Under the pieces are notes generated by a model that saw only the letters and a program-made list of their open reading frames with translations, searched no databases and was not told where the DNA came from. From NCBI GenBank assembly GCA_905233165.1, contig CAJODL010000006.1, positions 24,930-88,929 of the forward strand: 64,000 bases of DNA, in the 5' to 3' direction. How positions within the stretch are numbered: position 1 is the stretch's first letter; each line of letters begins with the position of its first letter. A program made the translations under genes and the position numbers. Source of the DNA: an uncultured Prevotella sp. (GTDB taxonomy: Bacteria; Bacteroidota; Bacteroidia; Bacteroidales; Bacteroidaceae). Shown piece after piece: positions 56,027 to 62,718 of the stretch.

Positions 56027-58306
56027 TCATGACAACTTACGATACTTACCTGCTTCATCTTGAATGACAAGCCCTTGCTTTTTCCAGTTCTTCAGCATCT
56101 GTCGAACGCTGTTGTGAGTGATACCTGCACCTTTGATAGCAATACTTTGCTGGGTGGCTTGCTCAAAGGTGAACTGCGCATCCAAACGCTCGTATATAGA
56201 ATCATTCTTACCTATTCGCCTACGGTCATTATTTCCAGCATAGTCACGACTTGCAAAAGCGTTCTCTATGCGTTCGCGGAAGAAGTAGAGAGCGTTTTCT
56301 ATCAGCGAATCGGCTATCACATCGTAAACCTCCAACAGCGTTGGTGTCTGTGCTTTCAGAAGCATCTCCTTCCATAGGTTCGGATATTGTTTCAGACGTT
56401 CTTCCGCACCACTGAGGCCATGCTTCTGGATAAGTGTCTCACACACCTTGCAGAGCATCAGGCAACAAGTCATCCTCTGTGCCGTAACGCATACGCGGAA
56501 ACGCTGACGGGCACGCACCTTATCGTCGTTCATCATCGTCTCGATACGGATGCGCTCTACCCACTCACAGCCCTTTGCTTCGAGCTTCGGCAGCACCACC
56601 TCACCATGCATCAGCGGCAACAGATGCGCTATATGCTGTATGCGCTCCGTCTGCCTGTCGGTCAAGACGTAAGGCTTATCCTCCAGCGGTGCAAACGTAT
56701 TGTCGGGCGTGCGGGCAATGGCGATACGGCTCTGAAAACCATCGGTATAGTTGCTCACCACACGATACAGCGCATCAGGCGTTCCGCACATGCAGACGTT
56801 CCACAACAGTCTTTCGATATGCACATTCACGGCCTCTGCACTTTTGGCTTCGCGCTCATACTTCGTGCCGTCGTAGCTCTGACGCAGCATCACCGAAAAA
56901 TCACACATTGCCGACCTCCACTTCTGCGCCACCGTATCAGCCTCTGGCGTAAACGAAAAGGCATGTTTGCCCTCGGTATTCGCCAGTCGTTCCGCGAGAT
57001 TGGCAACAGTGTTGTTCAGCGTCAGGCAACGCACAGGCAGCTTCGGCTCTTCGGGTTGCTCCTTCTTGTTCTTCGCAGCACGTTTCTTGGCACGCCATTC
57101 TTCTTCCTGCATCTGGTACATCCTATCAAGAGCCTTCACCTCGCTCATCCACGCATCCACCACAGGGTCGATACTGCCTTTGCCGGAGGCAAAATCACCA
57201 GCGATGTAGGCGATGAGATTCAGACCCTTCTTCTGACCGTGAACATCGAGTGTCACACCCGTTGCCAGCGCACCGATAGCAGGACAGATAGCCGTCACCA
57301 CAGGCATCGCCAGTTGCGGACCTACGGCATCAATACTTTCGCGAACGCCCTGGGGAAGTTTCTTAGGTGACAGTTGAGAAGTGACAGGTGACAGTTCTTC
57401 GTTATCGTTAACGTTTTCGTTAAGGTTAACGTTATCGTTTTCGTTAACAGTCCTGACAATCTCGTCCATCAGGCGCGAGCCTTTAGTAGGTTCTTTGCAG
57501 GCCGAGTGGATGATGCTCTTCATCTCCTGCTCTGGCAGACCGAATCGTGGCATTATCTCCAGCAGCCATTCCTCTTTGTCGTCGCAGATGGCACGCAGAT
57601 TCGCTGCCAACTTGTGCAGACACTTGTTGCGTTCACCCTCACTTGGTTCCCCACCCGTCTGACGCCAATACTCTGCGATAATTGTGGTGTAGGGAATGCC
57701 CTTGAAGGTGGTGGGGAAAGAGGTTGAAGCCTTTGGCGTTTCAGGTTCACCTTTTACCTCTTGAACCTCTTGAACTTCTTGAACTTCTTGAACTTCAAAG
57801 ACCTCGTCTTCGAGATAAATGAGCTCCGCTGCCGTTGTTGTAAAGAACACTCGTGTGATATCCTTGGCTCCGTCGTCGTACTTCACTCCCAGCAGGTCGC
57901 TGGCCCATTTGAGGTTTTCCTCCTGTGACAGCTCCGGACGGCGTTTGAACACCAGGTGATAACCCTCACCACGGGCACTCACCTCCAGCATCAGCAGGTT
58001 CAGTCCCTCCTTCTTATCCAGAATGCGTTCCTTCACCGCCTGCATCTCCTCCTTCGCGATATGGTCAACATCCATGCCGATGGTGCTGCTCATGCGTGTA
58101 GAGCCCTTTAGGCTTCCGTCCTCGTTGGGCAGACACGAGTAGTTCATCTGTTCAAGACGTTGCTTCTGCTTCCCGTCACCCTCGCGCACAGCCTTTAGTG
58201 TTGCCTTCTGCTTGCGGCTGTCGCGCAACTTTAGATACTCCTCTTTGTTGAGGACAGGGCGCATCATCTTCGCCCCATCCTTATAATATATTATATGTAC
58301 ACTCAC
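56027..58306 (-). CDS. VirE_N (BT4734/BF3469)-DUF3987 domain protein
   Basis: 759 residues from GTG 58306. The N-terminal VirE_N-like part (about 20-190) includes TRMSSTIGMDVDHI and a primase-like EVSARGEGYHLVFKRRP; the C-terminal DUF3987 part (about 320-740) has AYIAGDFASGKG (Walker-like loop) and a winged helix end. These primase/helicase-like proteins occur in phages and integrative elements of Bacteroidetes, probably in DNA replication. Two linkers are repeat-encoded: EVQEVQEVQEVQEV (about 170-184) and NENDNVNLNENVNDN (about 285-300). Confidence 0.88.
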   Translation of the reverse strand: MSVHIIYYKDGAKMMRPVLNKEEYLKLRDSRKQKATLKAVREGDGKQKQRLEQMNYSCLPNEDGSLKGSTRMSSTIGMDVDHIAKEEMQAVKERILDKKEGLNLLMLEVSARGEGYHLVFKRRPELSQEENLKWASDLLGVKYDDGAKDITRVFFTTTAAELIYLEDEVFEVQEVQEVQEVQEVKGEPETPKASTSFPTTFKGIPYTTIIAEYWRQTGGEPSEGERNKCLHKLAANLRAICDDKEEWLLEIMPRFGLPEQEMKSIIHSACKEPTKGSRLMDEIVRTVNENDNVNLNENVNDNEELSPVTSQLSPKKLPQGVRESIDAVGPQLAMPVVTAICPAIGALATGVTLDVHGQKKGLNLIAYIAGDFASGKGSIDPVVDAWMSEVKALDRMYQMQEEEWRAKKRAAKNKKEQPEEPKLPVRCLTLNNTVANLAERLANTEGKHAFSFTPEADTVAQKWRSAMCDFSVMLRQSYDGTKYEREAKSAEAVNVHIERLLWNVCMCGTPDALYRVVSNYTDGFQSRIAIARTPDNTFAPLEDKPYVLTDRQTERIQHIAHLLPLMHGEVVLPKLEAKGCEWVERIRIETMMNDDKVRARQRFRVCVTAQRMTCCLMLCKVCETLIQKHGLSGAEERLKQYPNLWKEMLLKAQTPTLLEVYDVIADSLIENALYFFRERIENAFASRDYAGNNDRRRIGKNDSIYERLDAQFTFEQATQQSIAIKGAGITHNSVRQMLKNWKKQGLVIQDEAGKYRKLS
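57399..57450. repeat. CGTTATCGTTAACG hexamer repeat within the DUF3987 gene
   Basis: About eight degenerate copies of CGTTTT/CGTTAT/CGTTAA encode an Asn/Glu/Asp/Val linker. Same unit as at 2432-2472. An adjacent GTGACAGTTGAGAA repeat encodes the following SPVTSQLSPK. Confidence 0.85.
57757..57796. repeat. CTTCTTGAA nonamer repeat within the DUF3987 gene
   Basis: Four and a half copies of CTCTTGAAC/TTCTTGAAC, in frame, encoding a repeated Glu-Val-Gln triplet. Confidence 0.9.
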
Positions 58307-58452
58307 TTTACTTTAATTGATAATTGAAAATTGAAAATTGACAGTTAAACTCTCCACTCTACACTTTCAACTGCCTCTCGCTCGGCTTGTCCGCTTGCAC
58401 CAAGGGTTTGTACGCCCGACTGCAAGAAACTCTAAACTATAAACTCTAAACT
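58307..58452. repeat. Spacer of mixed degenerate repeats
   Basis: Between the rha-like and DUF3987 genes: AATTGATAATTGAAAATTGAAAATTGACAG, ACTCTCCACTCTACACTTTCAAC and ACTCTAAACTATAAACTCTAAACTTT runs, around a short GC-rich island (CTCTCGCTCGGCTTGTCCGC). No open frame. Confidence 0.75.
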
Positions 58453-59163
58453 TTACAAATTCGGGTATCCTAATTTTGCGTTCAGATAGCGCAGTCCGTT
58501 GAGTGTCCATGTCATGTAGGTGCGTATTTTCTTTACGCCCTTCAGCGAGTAGCTCACATGCGTGCGGAAGCGTACGAAGTCGCGCCCTTCCAGTTCCTCA
58601 GATATGTTCCAGCGTCCACCCTTGCGATACTGTATGCCCATGTCGCGCAGCACAGCGTTAAAGTCATACACCGACATGTTGAAGGTCTTTGCCACCTGCG
58701 TTGCCGTCAGAGTGTCCTCAGCACCTTCGTTAATCATACGCAGCCCCTCACCGATAATCTCATCAGCCAAGGCCAGAATCTTCTGCGGCTCCGGCAGGCA
58801 TCTTACATCAGACATCTTCCTTCTTACATCAGCCATCTCTAATTCTTCCCATCTCAAAACCAGTTTTGCACGAGCCTCGTCGTTGAACTTTGTGGCGATA
58901 TAAAGGCACTCCGTCTTGGTGAGAGAATAGCAAGGGCGAAGTTGTCCTTTTTTGTCTCGATATTCAACCAGGGAAAAATTTCCCCCGTTGACTTTCAGCC
59001 ATGCTGGTTCCATCTTTCTGATGGCCTTCATGACATCATTGTGTGGTTTACCTGTCAACTCTGCAATTTCGAGTGACGTCATGTGTTGTACGTTGCCGTA
59101 CATGTTGTTTTGTTTTTCGTTTTGGTTTTCGTTTTTAAATAAAACTATTGTTGTTGTTTTCAT
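58453..59163 (-). CDS. Rha family phage regulatory protein
   Basis: 236 residues. MTSLEIAELTGKPHNDVMKA is the Rha N-terminal signature and YSLTKTECLYIATKFNDEARAKLVLRWEELE completes it; the C-terminal TATQVAKTFNMSVYDFNAVL ... KIRTYMTWTLNGLRYL is a KilAC-like DNA-binding domain. Such proteins act as prophage antirepressors or regulators. Two low-complexity stretches (FKNENQNEKQNN at the N-terminus, ADVRRKMSDVR in the middle) are repeat-encoded. It has its own promoter with a perfect palindrome at the presumed start site. Confidence 0.87.
   Translation of the reverse strand: MKTTTIVLFKNENQNEKQNNMYGNVQHMTSLEIAELTGKPHNDVMKAIRKMEPAWLKVNGGNFSLVEYRDKKGQLRPCYSLTKTECLYIATKFNDEARAKLVLRWEELEMADVRRKMSDVRCLPEPQKILALADEIIGEGLRMINEGAEDTLTATQVAKTFNMSVYDFNAVLRDMGIQYRKGGRWNISEELEGRDFVRFRTHVSYSLKGVKKIRTYMTWTLNGLRYLNAKLGYPNL
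59103..59140. repeat. CGTTTT-type repeat in rha-like gene
   Basis: GTTTTGTTTTTCGTTTTGGTTTTCGTTTTTAAATAAAA encodes FKNENQNEKQNN ahead of the Rha domain; third site with this hexamer family. Confidence 0.75.
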
Positions 59164-59275
59164 TGTTGTGAGTCTTTTTTATGAGCATCCGAAAAGCGAA
59201 GTTTTTAGTTTGAGCTCAATTACATCCGGTTACATTTCTTCGCCCATCATCAGACTCGGGGTTAATAATTAGTGT

Positions 59276-59305
59276 AACGTGATTCACGTTCCATCTGCAA
59301 AATTA
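59276..59305 (-). promoter_or_regulatory. rha-like promoter with operator palindrome
   Basis: Minus-strand -7 box TAATTTTG at 59305-59298; seven bases downstream is a perfect palindrome AACGTG-ATT-CACGTT (59276-59290), covering the expected transcription start. The placement is that of a repressor site. The -33 element is weak. Confidence 0.6.
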
Positions 59306-59310
59306 CGCAT

Positions 59311-59345
59311 AAAAAAGAGGCGCATGAAACAATGTCATGCACCTC
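59311..59345 (-). terminator. Terminator of the small-gene pair
   Basis: GAGG-c-GCATGA and TCATGC-a-CCTC form a 10-bp stem with one mismatch and a seven-base loop, followed on the minus strand by TTTTTT. It separates the 59387 gene from rha. Confidence 0.83.
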
Positions 59346-59386
59346 TGTATGTTATTCTGTATGTTCTGTATGTTATCCTATCGGTA

Positions 59387-59836
59387 TTATGCCGTCATCT
59401 GGTCCTCGACAGCATTTCTGTACGCCTCCATCAGTCGCAGCACCCTCTGTTTCACCCCCTGCTGCCCCCATTTGCCGATATTCATGCGCATGTAGGGATT
59501 GTTTCTGAAGGCATTCGACAGCAGTCCGTCGTGACAATGGAAGTCACGCTCAAACTGGCTCATGTTGTTTGCATATCCGTAGCAGTCGCGGCATACGCAG
59601 AATACTACCGCCAGTGCGCTGTCGCTCCAGAAGTATTCACGCACTCGCTCCACGCACGCCACCAATGCCGCCACATCAGGCTGCGGGGCATCACATTGTG
59701 GCACGGCAGGCTGGTGTTGACATACCGTCGAGCCCGACATGGCAAATACGCAGCCCGTGATGTTGCCGTTAAACACTTGGCAGTTCGAGCCTGCCGCAAA
59801 ATGGTTCACAACATTTTTCTTACAAGTTTCTTCCAT
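59387..59836 (-). CDS. Hypothetical protein with NHF..QVFN motif
   Basis: 149 residues, Cys- and His-rich. The N-terminal VVNHFAAGSNCQVFNGNITG shares NHFxxG...QVFN...TG with the C-terminus of the preceding gene. The C-terminal half (VERVREYFWSDSALAVVFCV ... FERDFHCHDGLLSNAFRNNP) is a compact helical domain with several Cys. I recall such N-terminal motifs in proteins from Bacteroidales mobile elements; no function is assigned. Overlaps the upstream gene by 31 bp and has its own terminator. Confidence 0.65.
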   Translation of the reverse strand: MEETCKKNVVNHFAAGSNCQVFNGNITGCVFAMSGSTVCQHQPAVPQCDAPQPDVAALVACVERVREYFWSDSALAVVFCVCRDCYGYANNMSQFERDFHCHDGLLSNAFRNNPYMRMNIGKWGQQGVKQRVLRLMEAYRNAVEDQMTA

Positions 59837-60237
59837 TTTTTCTTCTCCTTCTTTTTCTTAGTGAATCTGCCTGTCACCTTGTCATTAAACACCTGTGCGC
59901 TGCATCCTTGCTCAAAGTGGTTGTGAATCTCCGTAGGTTTCTGATTGCAGCCAGCCTCAAGGTTCTGCTCCCGGGCGTCCAACAGTTCCCCACGCAGCGA
60001 GTCAATTTCTTCCTGCTTCTGTTCCAGCTGTGCCATCAGGTCGTCAATCTCTGCCTGCTTGTCAGCCAGTTGGTCGTTAAGGTTGTCAATCTCAGCGCAC
60101 AGCTCGTCCGTCACATCCAAGGCACGCATGTAGTTGCCAATCTGCTCCATCTCATCCCTCAGCGCATCCTGTTTAGAGCTGAGCTCACGCCTTGCATTGC
60201 TTTGCCATTCCTTCAGTTCGTAGATATTTGTATTCAT
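59806..60237 (-). CDS. Coiled-coil protein with C-terminal NHF..QVFN motif
   Basis: 143 residues. A long heptad region (about 5-95; LNDQLADKQAEIDDLMAQLE) is followed by EIHNHFEQGCSAQVFNDKVTG and a very basic end (KKKKEKKKWKKLVRKML). The basic tail could bind nucleic acid or membrane. A -7 box on the minus strand (TACCTTTG, 60272-60265) precedes it. It overlaps the downstream motif-sharing gene, so the two products may interact. Confidence 0.65.
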   Translation of the reverse strand: MNTNIYELKEWQSNARRELSSKQDALRDEMEQIGNYMRALDVTDELCAEIDNLNDQLADKQAEIDDLMAQLEQKQEEIDSLRGELLDAREQNLEAGCNQKPTEIHNHFEQGCSAQVFNDKVTGRFTKKKKEKKKWKKLVRKML

Positions 60238-60324
60238 AGCTATTTATTTTATCAAAATCGGATGCAAAGGTAACACAAAGGGCGTCCCAAAGGTCAGGAC
60301 ATCTCATAAACATTTAATAATATT

Positions 60325-60357
60325 TAAGAAAAAGGCCCACCCCGAAGGGTGAGCCCT
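60325..60357 (-). terminator. UUCG terminator ending the structured RNA/restriction unit
   Basis: On the minus strand GGCTCACCC-TTCG-GGGTGGGCC (nine pairs, one G-U) is followed by TTTTTCTT. The UUCG tetraloop makes it very stable. Confidence 0.92.
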
Positions 60358-60363
60358 ATAGTA

Positions 60364-60445
60364 TAGAGGATGGGGGTTTTGTTGGCCTGTCCCCTTTCGG
60401 GTGTTCCTGTTTCATCTCCAGCCTTACGGTGTGGAGCATCCTCTA
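60364..60445 (-). ncRNA. Candidate structured RNA, 82 nt
   Basis: A perfect 9-bp outer stem (TAGAGGATG 60445-60437 with CATCCTCTA 60372-60364) closes a junction holding two hairpins: CTCCA...TGGAG with a GTAA tetraloop closed by CC/GG, and CCC-GAAA-GGG. Both loops are GNRA type. It begins 13 nt after the stop of the 114-residue gene and is followed by the UUCG terminator, so it is either an independent RNA or a 3' UTR element. It does not fit a tRNA or the hammerhead core. No known family recognised. Confidence 0.45.
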
Positions 60446-60457
60446 AATTATTTTAAA

Positions 60458-60802
60458 CTACATATTTATATACAATACAGGATTCGCTGAACGACCATAG
60501 TATTCTTTTACGCTTTTGCCTATATAGCCATTATTTGCATCCTCCTCTCCAACAAATTCATAGCGACCTGCATGTTTGATGTTATCTGTCAGCTTCCATT
60601 TTTCAGGAAGATAAACAGTCTTTACCACTCCATTCATTATTGCAAGTACATGAGTTGCTTTTGATGCCCTCTTTATATCTACTTTCCAATATTTACGAGC
60701 CATCTCATAAAGGTTTTCACGCTTTATTTTGCCAACCTTTACACACATGATTCTATCTTGTGGATTTGGTATTAACTCTTCTGTTATTAAATTTTCTGCC
60801 AT
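60458..60802 (-). CDS. Small protein of a restriction/defence-associated family
   Basis: 114 residues. VGKIKRENLYEMARKYWKVD, KATHVLAIMNGVVKTVY and the C-terminal YIGKSVKEYYGRSANPVLYIN resemble a small domain I remember from proteins near nucleases and restriction systems (pattern ..ARG.W......A.Y.LA...G.V..VY.. then ..GKSV...F...QNP..YVN). Function unknown. Its promoter region shares a 19-of-20 block with that of the methyltransferase gene, so the two are probably coregulated. The structured RNA follows its stop codon. Confidence 0.6.
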   Translation of the reverse strand: MAENLITEELIPNPQDRIMCVKVGKIKRENLYEMARKYWKVDIKRASKATHVLAIMNGVVKTVYLPEKWKLTDNIKHAGRYEFVGEEDANNGYIGKSVKEYYGRSANPVLYINM

Positions 60803-60865
60803 ATCGGAATTATCTTCTAAAAATGGTAATTTGACAATGATATTTTACAACATCTATTCGGCTGC

Positions 60866-60873
60866 GAAGGTAC
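60866..60873 (-). promoter_or_regulatory. -7 box with shared GCAGCCGAATAG element
   Basis: Minus-strand TACCTTCG (60873-60866) runs into GCAGCCGAATAG, the same sequence as upstream of the methyltransferase gene. No good -33 element. Confidence 0.6.
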
Positions 60874-60958
60874 AAAAAATTTTGATATTATAAGAAAAAA
60901 ATCAAAACTTTTTCTCCTTACACTATACGACATTTCCTCAGAAGAGTGTCTGTCTCTT

Positions 60959-61945
60959 TTAGTGGCTTACAAAATCGAAGTCTTTTATGCGAGTTCGATA
61001 ATTATCAGCAATTAGTGGATTATCAATCTCTTGCCGTCTTCTTTGACTCATTTCTATATATTCACATTCACGTTCTATACCTACAAAATTGCGCTCTAAA
61101 AGGTTAGCAGCAATACCTGTAGTACCAGAGCCGCAGAAAGGGTCAAGTACCTTGTCACCTTGTTTTGTGGAGGCAAGTATTATACGACTCATCAATGATA
61201 ATGGTTTTTGTGTTGGATGCTTACCACAAGTCTTCTCCCATGGAGCGATAGCTGGCAGCCTCCACACATCAGTCATCTGCTTATCACCATTGATGTGTTT
61301 CATTAATTCATAGTTGTAATAATGTGGCACCTTTGCCATCTTCCTTGCCCAGATGATGAACTCTGTAGAGTAAGTAAAATATCTGCATGATATATTGGGA
61401 GGTGGATTTGTCTTTGCCCAAGTTATAACATTGAGTATCTTAAATCCAAGCGAAGTAAGTGCATTTGCAACAGAGAATATGTTATGGTATGTTCCACTCA
61501 CCCATATAGTTCCATTATCACTGAGTATATCACGGCAAAGACCTATCCATTTCATATTAAATGCATGCATTTCATCTACAGGGATTCCTTTATCCCATTC
61601 ACCCTTATTGACACTGACAATCTTGCCGCTCTGCACACTAATACCTCCATTGGATAAAAAGTATGGTGGATCTGCAAATACCACGTCAACTTTTTCTTTC
61701 AATAGTGGTAACACTTCTAAACAATCACCATAATATAGAGTAAAATCTTCAGACTTTGACTGATAGAACGGATGTACTTCTTCAATACAAACATCCACAT
61801 CAAAATAGCAGAAATCAGAACTATCAAGTACAATTTCATCTTCACGATAGAGACTGCGCACATGCTCCTTGGCAATATTAGCCGATGGAGCATCTACGTT
61901 GATTGTGCGCGATAAAGTCTCTGTTATTGTTACTTGATATTTCAT
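60959..61945 (-). CDS. DNA methyltransferase with N-terminal DpnD/PcfM-like domain
   Basis: 328 residues from ATG 61945 (the frame is open 11 codons upstream, across the promoter). Residues 1-55, MKYQVTITETLSRTINVDA.., match DpnD/PcfM-type small proteins. Then a beta-class amino-methyltransferase: catalytic DPPY at 92-95 comes before SAM-binding DPFCGSGTTG at 268-277. DPPY allows N6-adenine or N4-cytosine methylation; the overall look is like DpnA/DpnIIB-type adenine enzymes. It lies two genes after the DpnI homologue. Target sequence unknown, and methylated GATC would be cut by DpnI. Confidence 0.9.
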   Translation of the reverse strand: MKYQVTITETLSRTINVDAPSANIAKEHVRSLYREDEIVLDSSDFCYFDVDVCIEEVHPFYQSKSEDFTLYYGDCLEVLPLLKEKVDVVFADPPYFLSNGGISVQSGKIVSVNKGEWDKGIPVDEMHAFNMKWIGLCRDILSDNGTIWVSGTYHNIFSVANALTSLGFKILNVITWAKTNPPPNISCRYFTYSTEFIIWARKMAKVPHYYNYELMKHINGDKQMTDVWRLPAIAPWEKTCGKHPTQKPLSLMSRIILASTKQGDKVLDPFCGSGTTGIAANLLERNFVGIERECEYIEMSQRRRQEIDNPLIADNYRTRIKDFDFVSH

Positions 61946-61963
61946 TTGCAACCTATTCGGCTG

Positions 61964-62034
61964 CAAAGGTATGATCAAATTTTGAGAAAAACAGGATTAG
62001 ATCAATGTTTAACTTTTGTGATCAAAAAAGATCA
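61964..62034 (-). promoter_or_regulatory. Methyltransferase promoter with four GATC sites
   Basis: Minus-strand -7 box TACCTTTG at 61971-61964, then the shared GCAGCCGAATAG. GATC occurs at 61973, 62000, 62020 and 62030; the last two form TGATC-AAAAAA-GATCA, a palindrome. One GATC abuts the -7 box and another sits at about the -36 position. Confidence 0.7.
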
Positions 62035-62050
62035 ATTCAGCGGATAATTC

Positions 62051-62095
62051 TATGGGGTTATTGGGTGTTTTAGGCTGATTAGGCATTACCCCATA
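62051..62095. other. Imperfect inverted repeat after the four-helix gene
   Basis: TATGGGGTTAT (62051-62061) and ATTACCCCATA (62085-62095) pair at 10 of 11 positions, just after the stop codon at 62099. No T-run follows directly, so it is at best a weak terminator or mRNA-stabilising hairpin. Confidence 0.45.
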
Positions 62096-62098
62096 ACC

Positions 62099-62716
62099 CT
62101 ATTTTGCCCCATTACCCCTGTTATATCCATGTCCTTCATAAGGTATTGATCCATAGGCCCCGTTTTGCTTTTGCCAGTTTTTTCTTGCCTTGTACATTTC
62201 TTCTTTGATTCCACCTTTTTCAATGAAGTTGCGTTTCTTCCATTCAATGAGCCCTTTTATCAGTACATCGCACTGACGAATCAATGTAATGGCGATGTTG
62301 GCTATGGTCTCATCTGAACGTTCTTTTATTTTTTGCCGAAAAATAGCAGAGTCGAGGTGATTCTTGCAAAATTCGCGCGTCTGCACACAACGAGGGTCAT
62401 CATATTTCCACTGCTCCAAATCACGTACACGCAGATAATCCTCATAATCCAACAATAACTCGTGAAGTGAGGCTCTATTAACATTTGTCAGCGACAACTC
62501 CATTTCGCGTGAGGTGATTCCATCAATATTCCCCTCTGCCAGATTCTGTTTTCCTGAGCGGGCAGCCTGAATCATCTGGTCAACAGTCCTATCGTTAGAT
62601 TGCAGAAAAGTATGAGCAAAATAATACGTGACATCATAGATACATTCTGCCTTCTTAAAAGCCTTTAATGTCCGGTAATTATTGTCCTGCCGTAGAAAAT
62701 TCTTATCTTCGTCCAT
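62099..62716 (-). CDS. Four-helix-bundle suffix domain protein
   Basis: 205 residues. TLKAFKKAECIYDVTYYFAH, QMIQAARSGKQNLAEGNIDG and ELSLTNVNRASLHELLLDYEDYL match the four-helix-bundle family related to rRNA intervening-sequence proteins, and the end (GIKEEMYKARKNWQKQN) matches the Bacteroidetes 'suffix' type. Function unknown. It starts 2 bp after dpnI's stop, so it is cotranslated with the nuclease, which suggests a role in the restriction unit or hitch-hiking. Confidence 0.8.
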   Translation of the reverse strand: MDEDKNFLRQDNNYRTLKAFKKAECIYDVTYYFAHTFLQSNDRTVDQMIQAARSGKQNLAEGNIDGITSREMELSLTNVNRASLHELLLDYEDYLRVRDLEQWKYDDPRCVQTREFCKNHLDSAIFRQKIKERSDETIANIAITLIRQCDVLIKGLIEWKKRNFIEKGGIKEEMYKARKNWQKQNGAYGSIPYEGHGYNRGNGAK

Positions 62717-62718
62717 AG

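Noticed and set aside
60364..60445. tRNA or hammerhead ribozyme
   Set aside because: There is no T-arm GTTCRA motif or anticodon arm, and the CUGANGA...GAAA hammerhead core is not matched, despite an 82-nt length and a closing stem.
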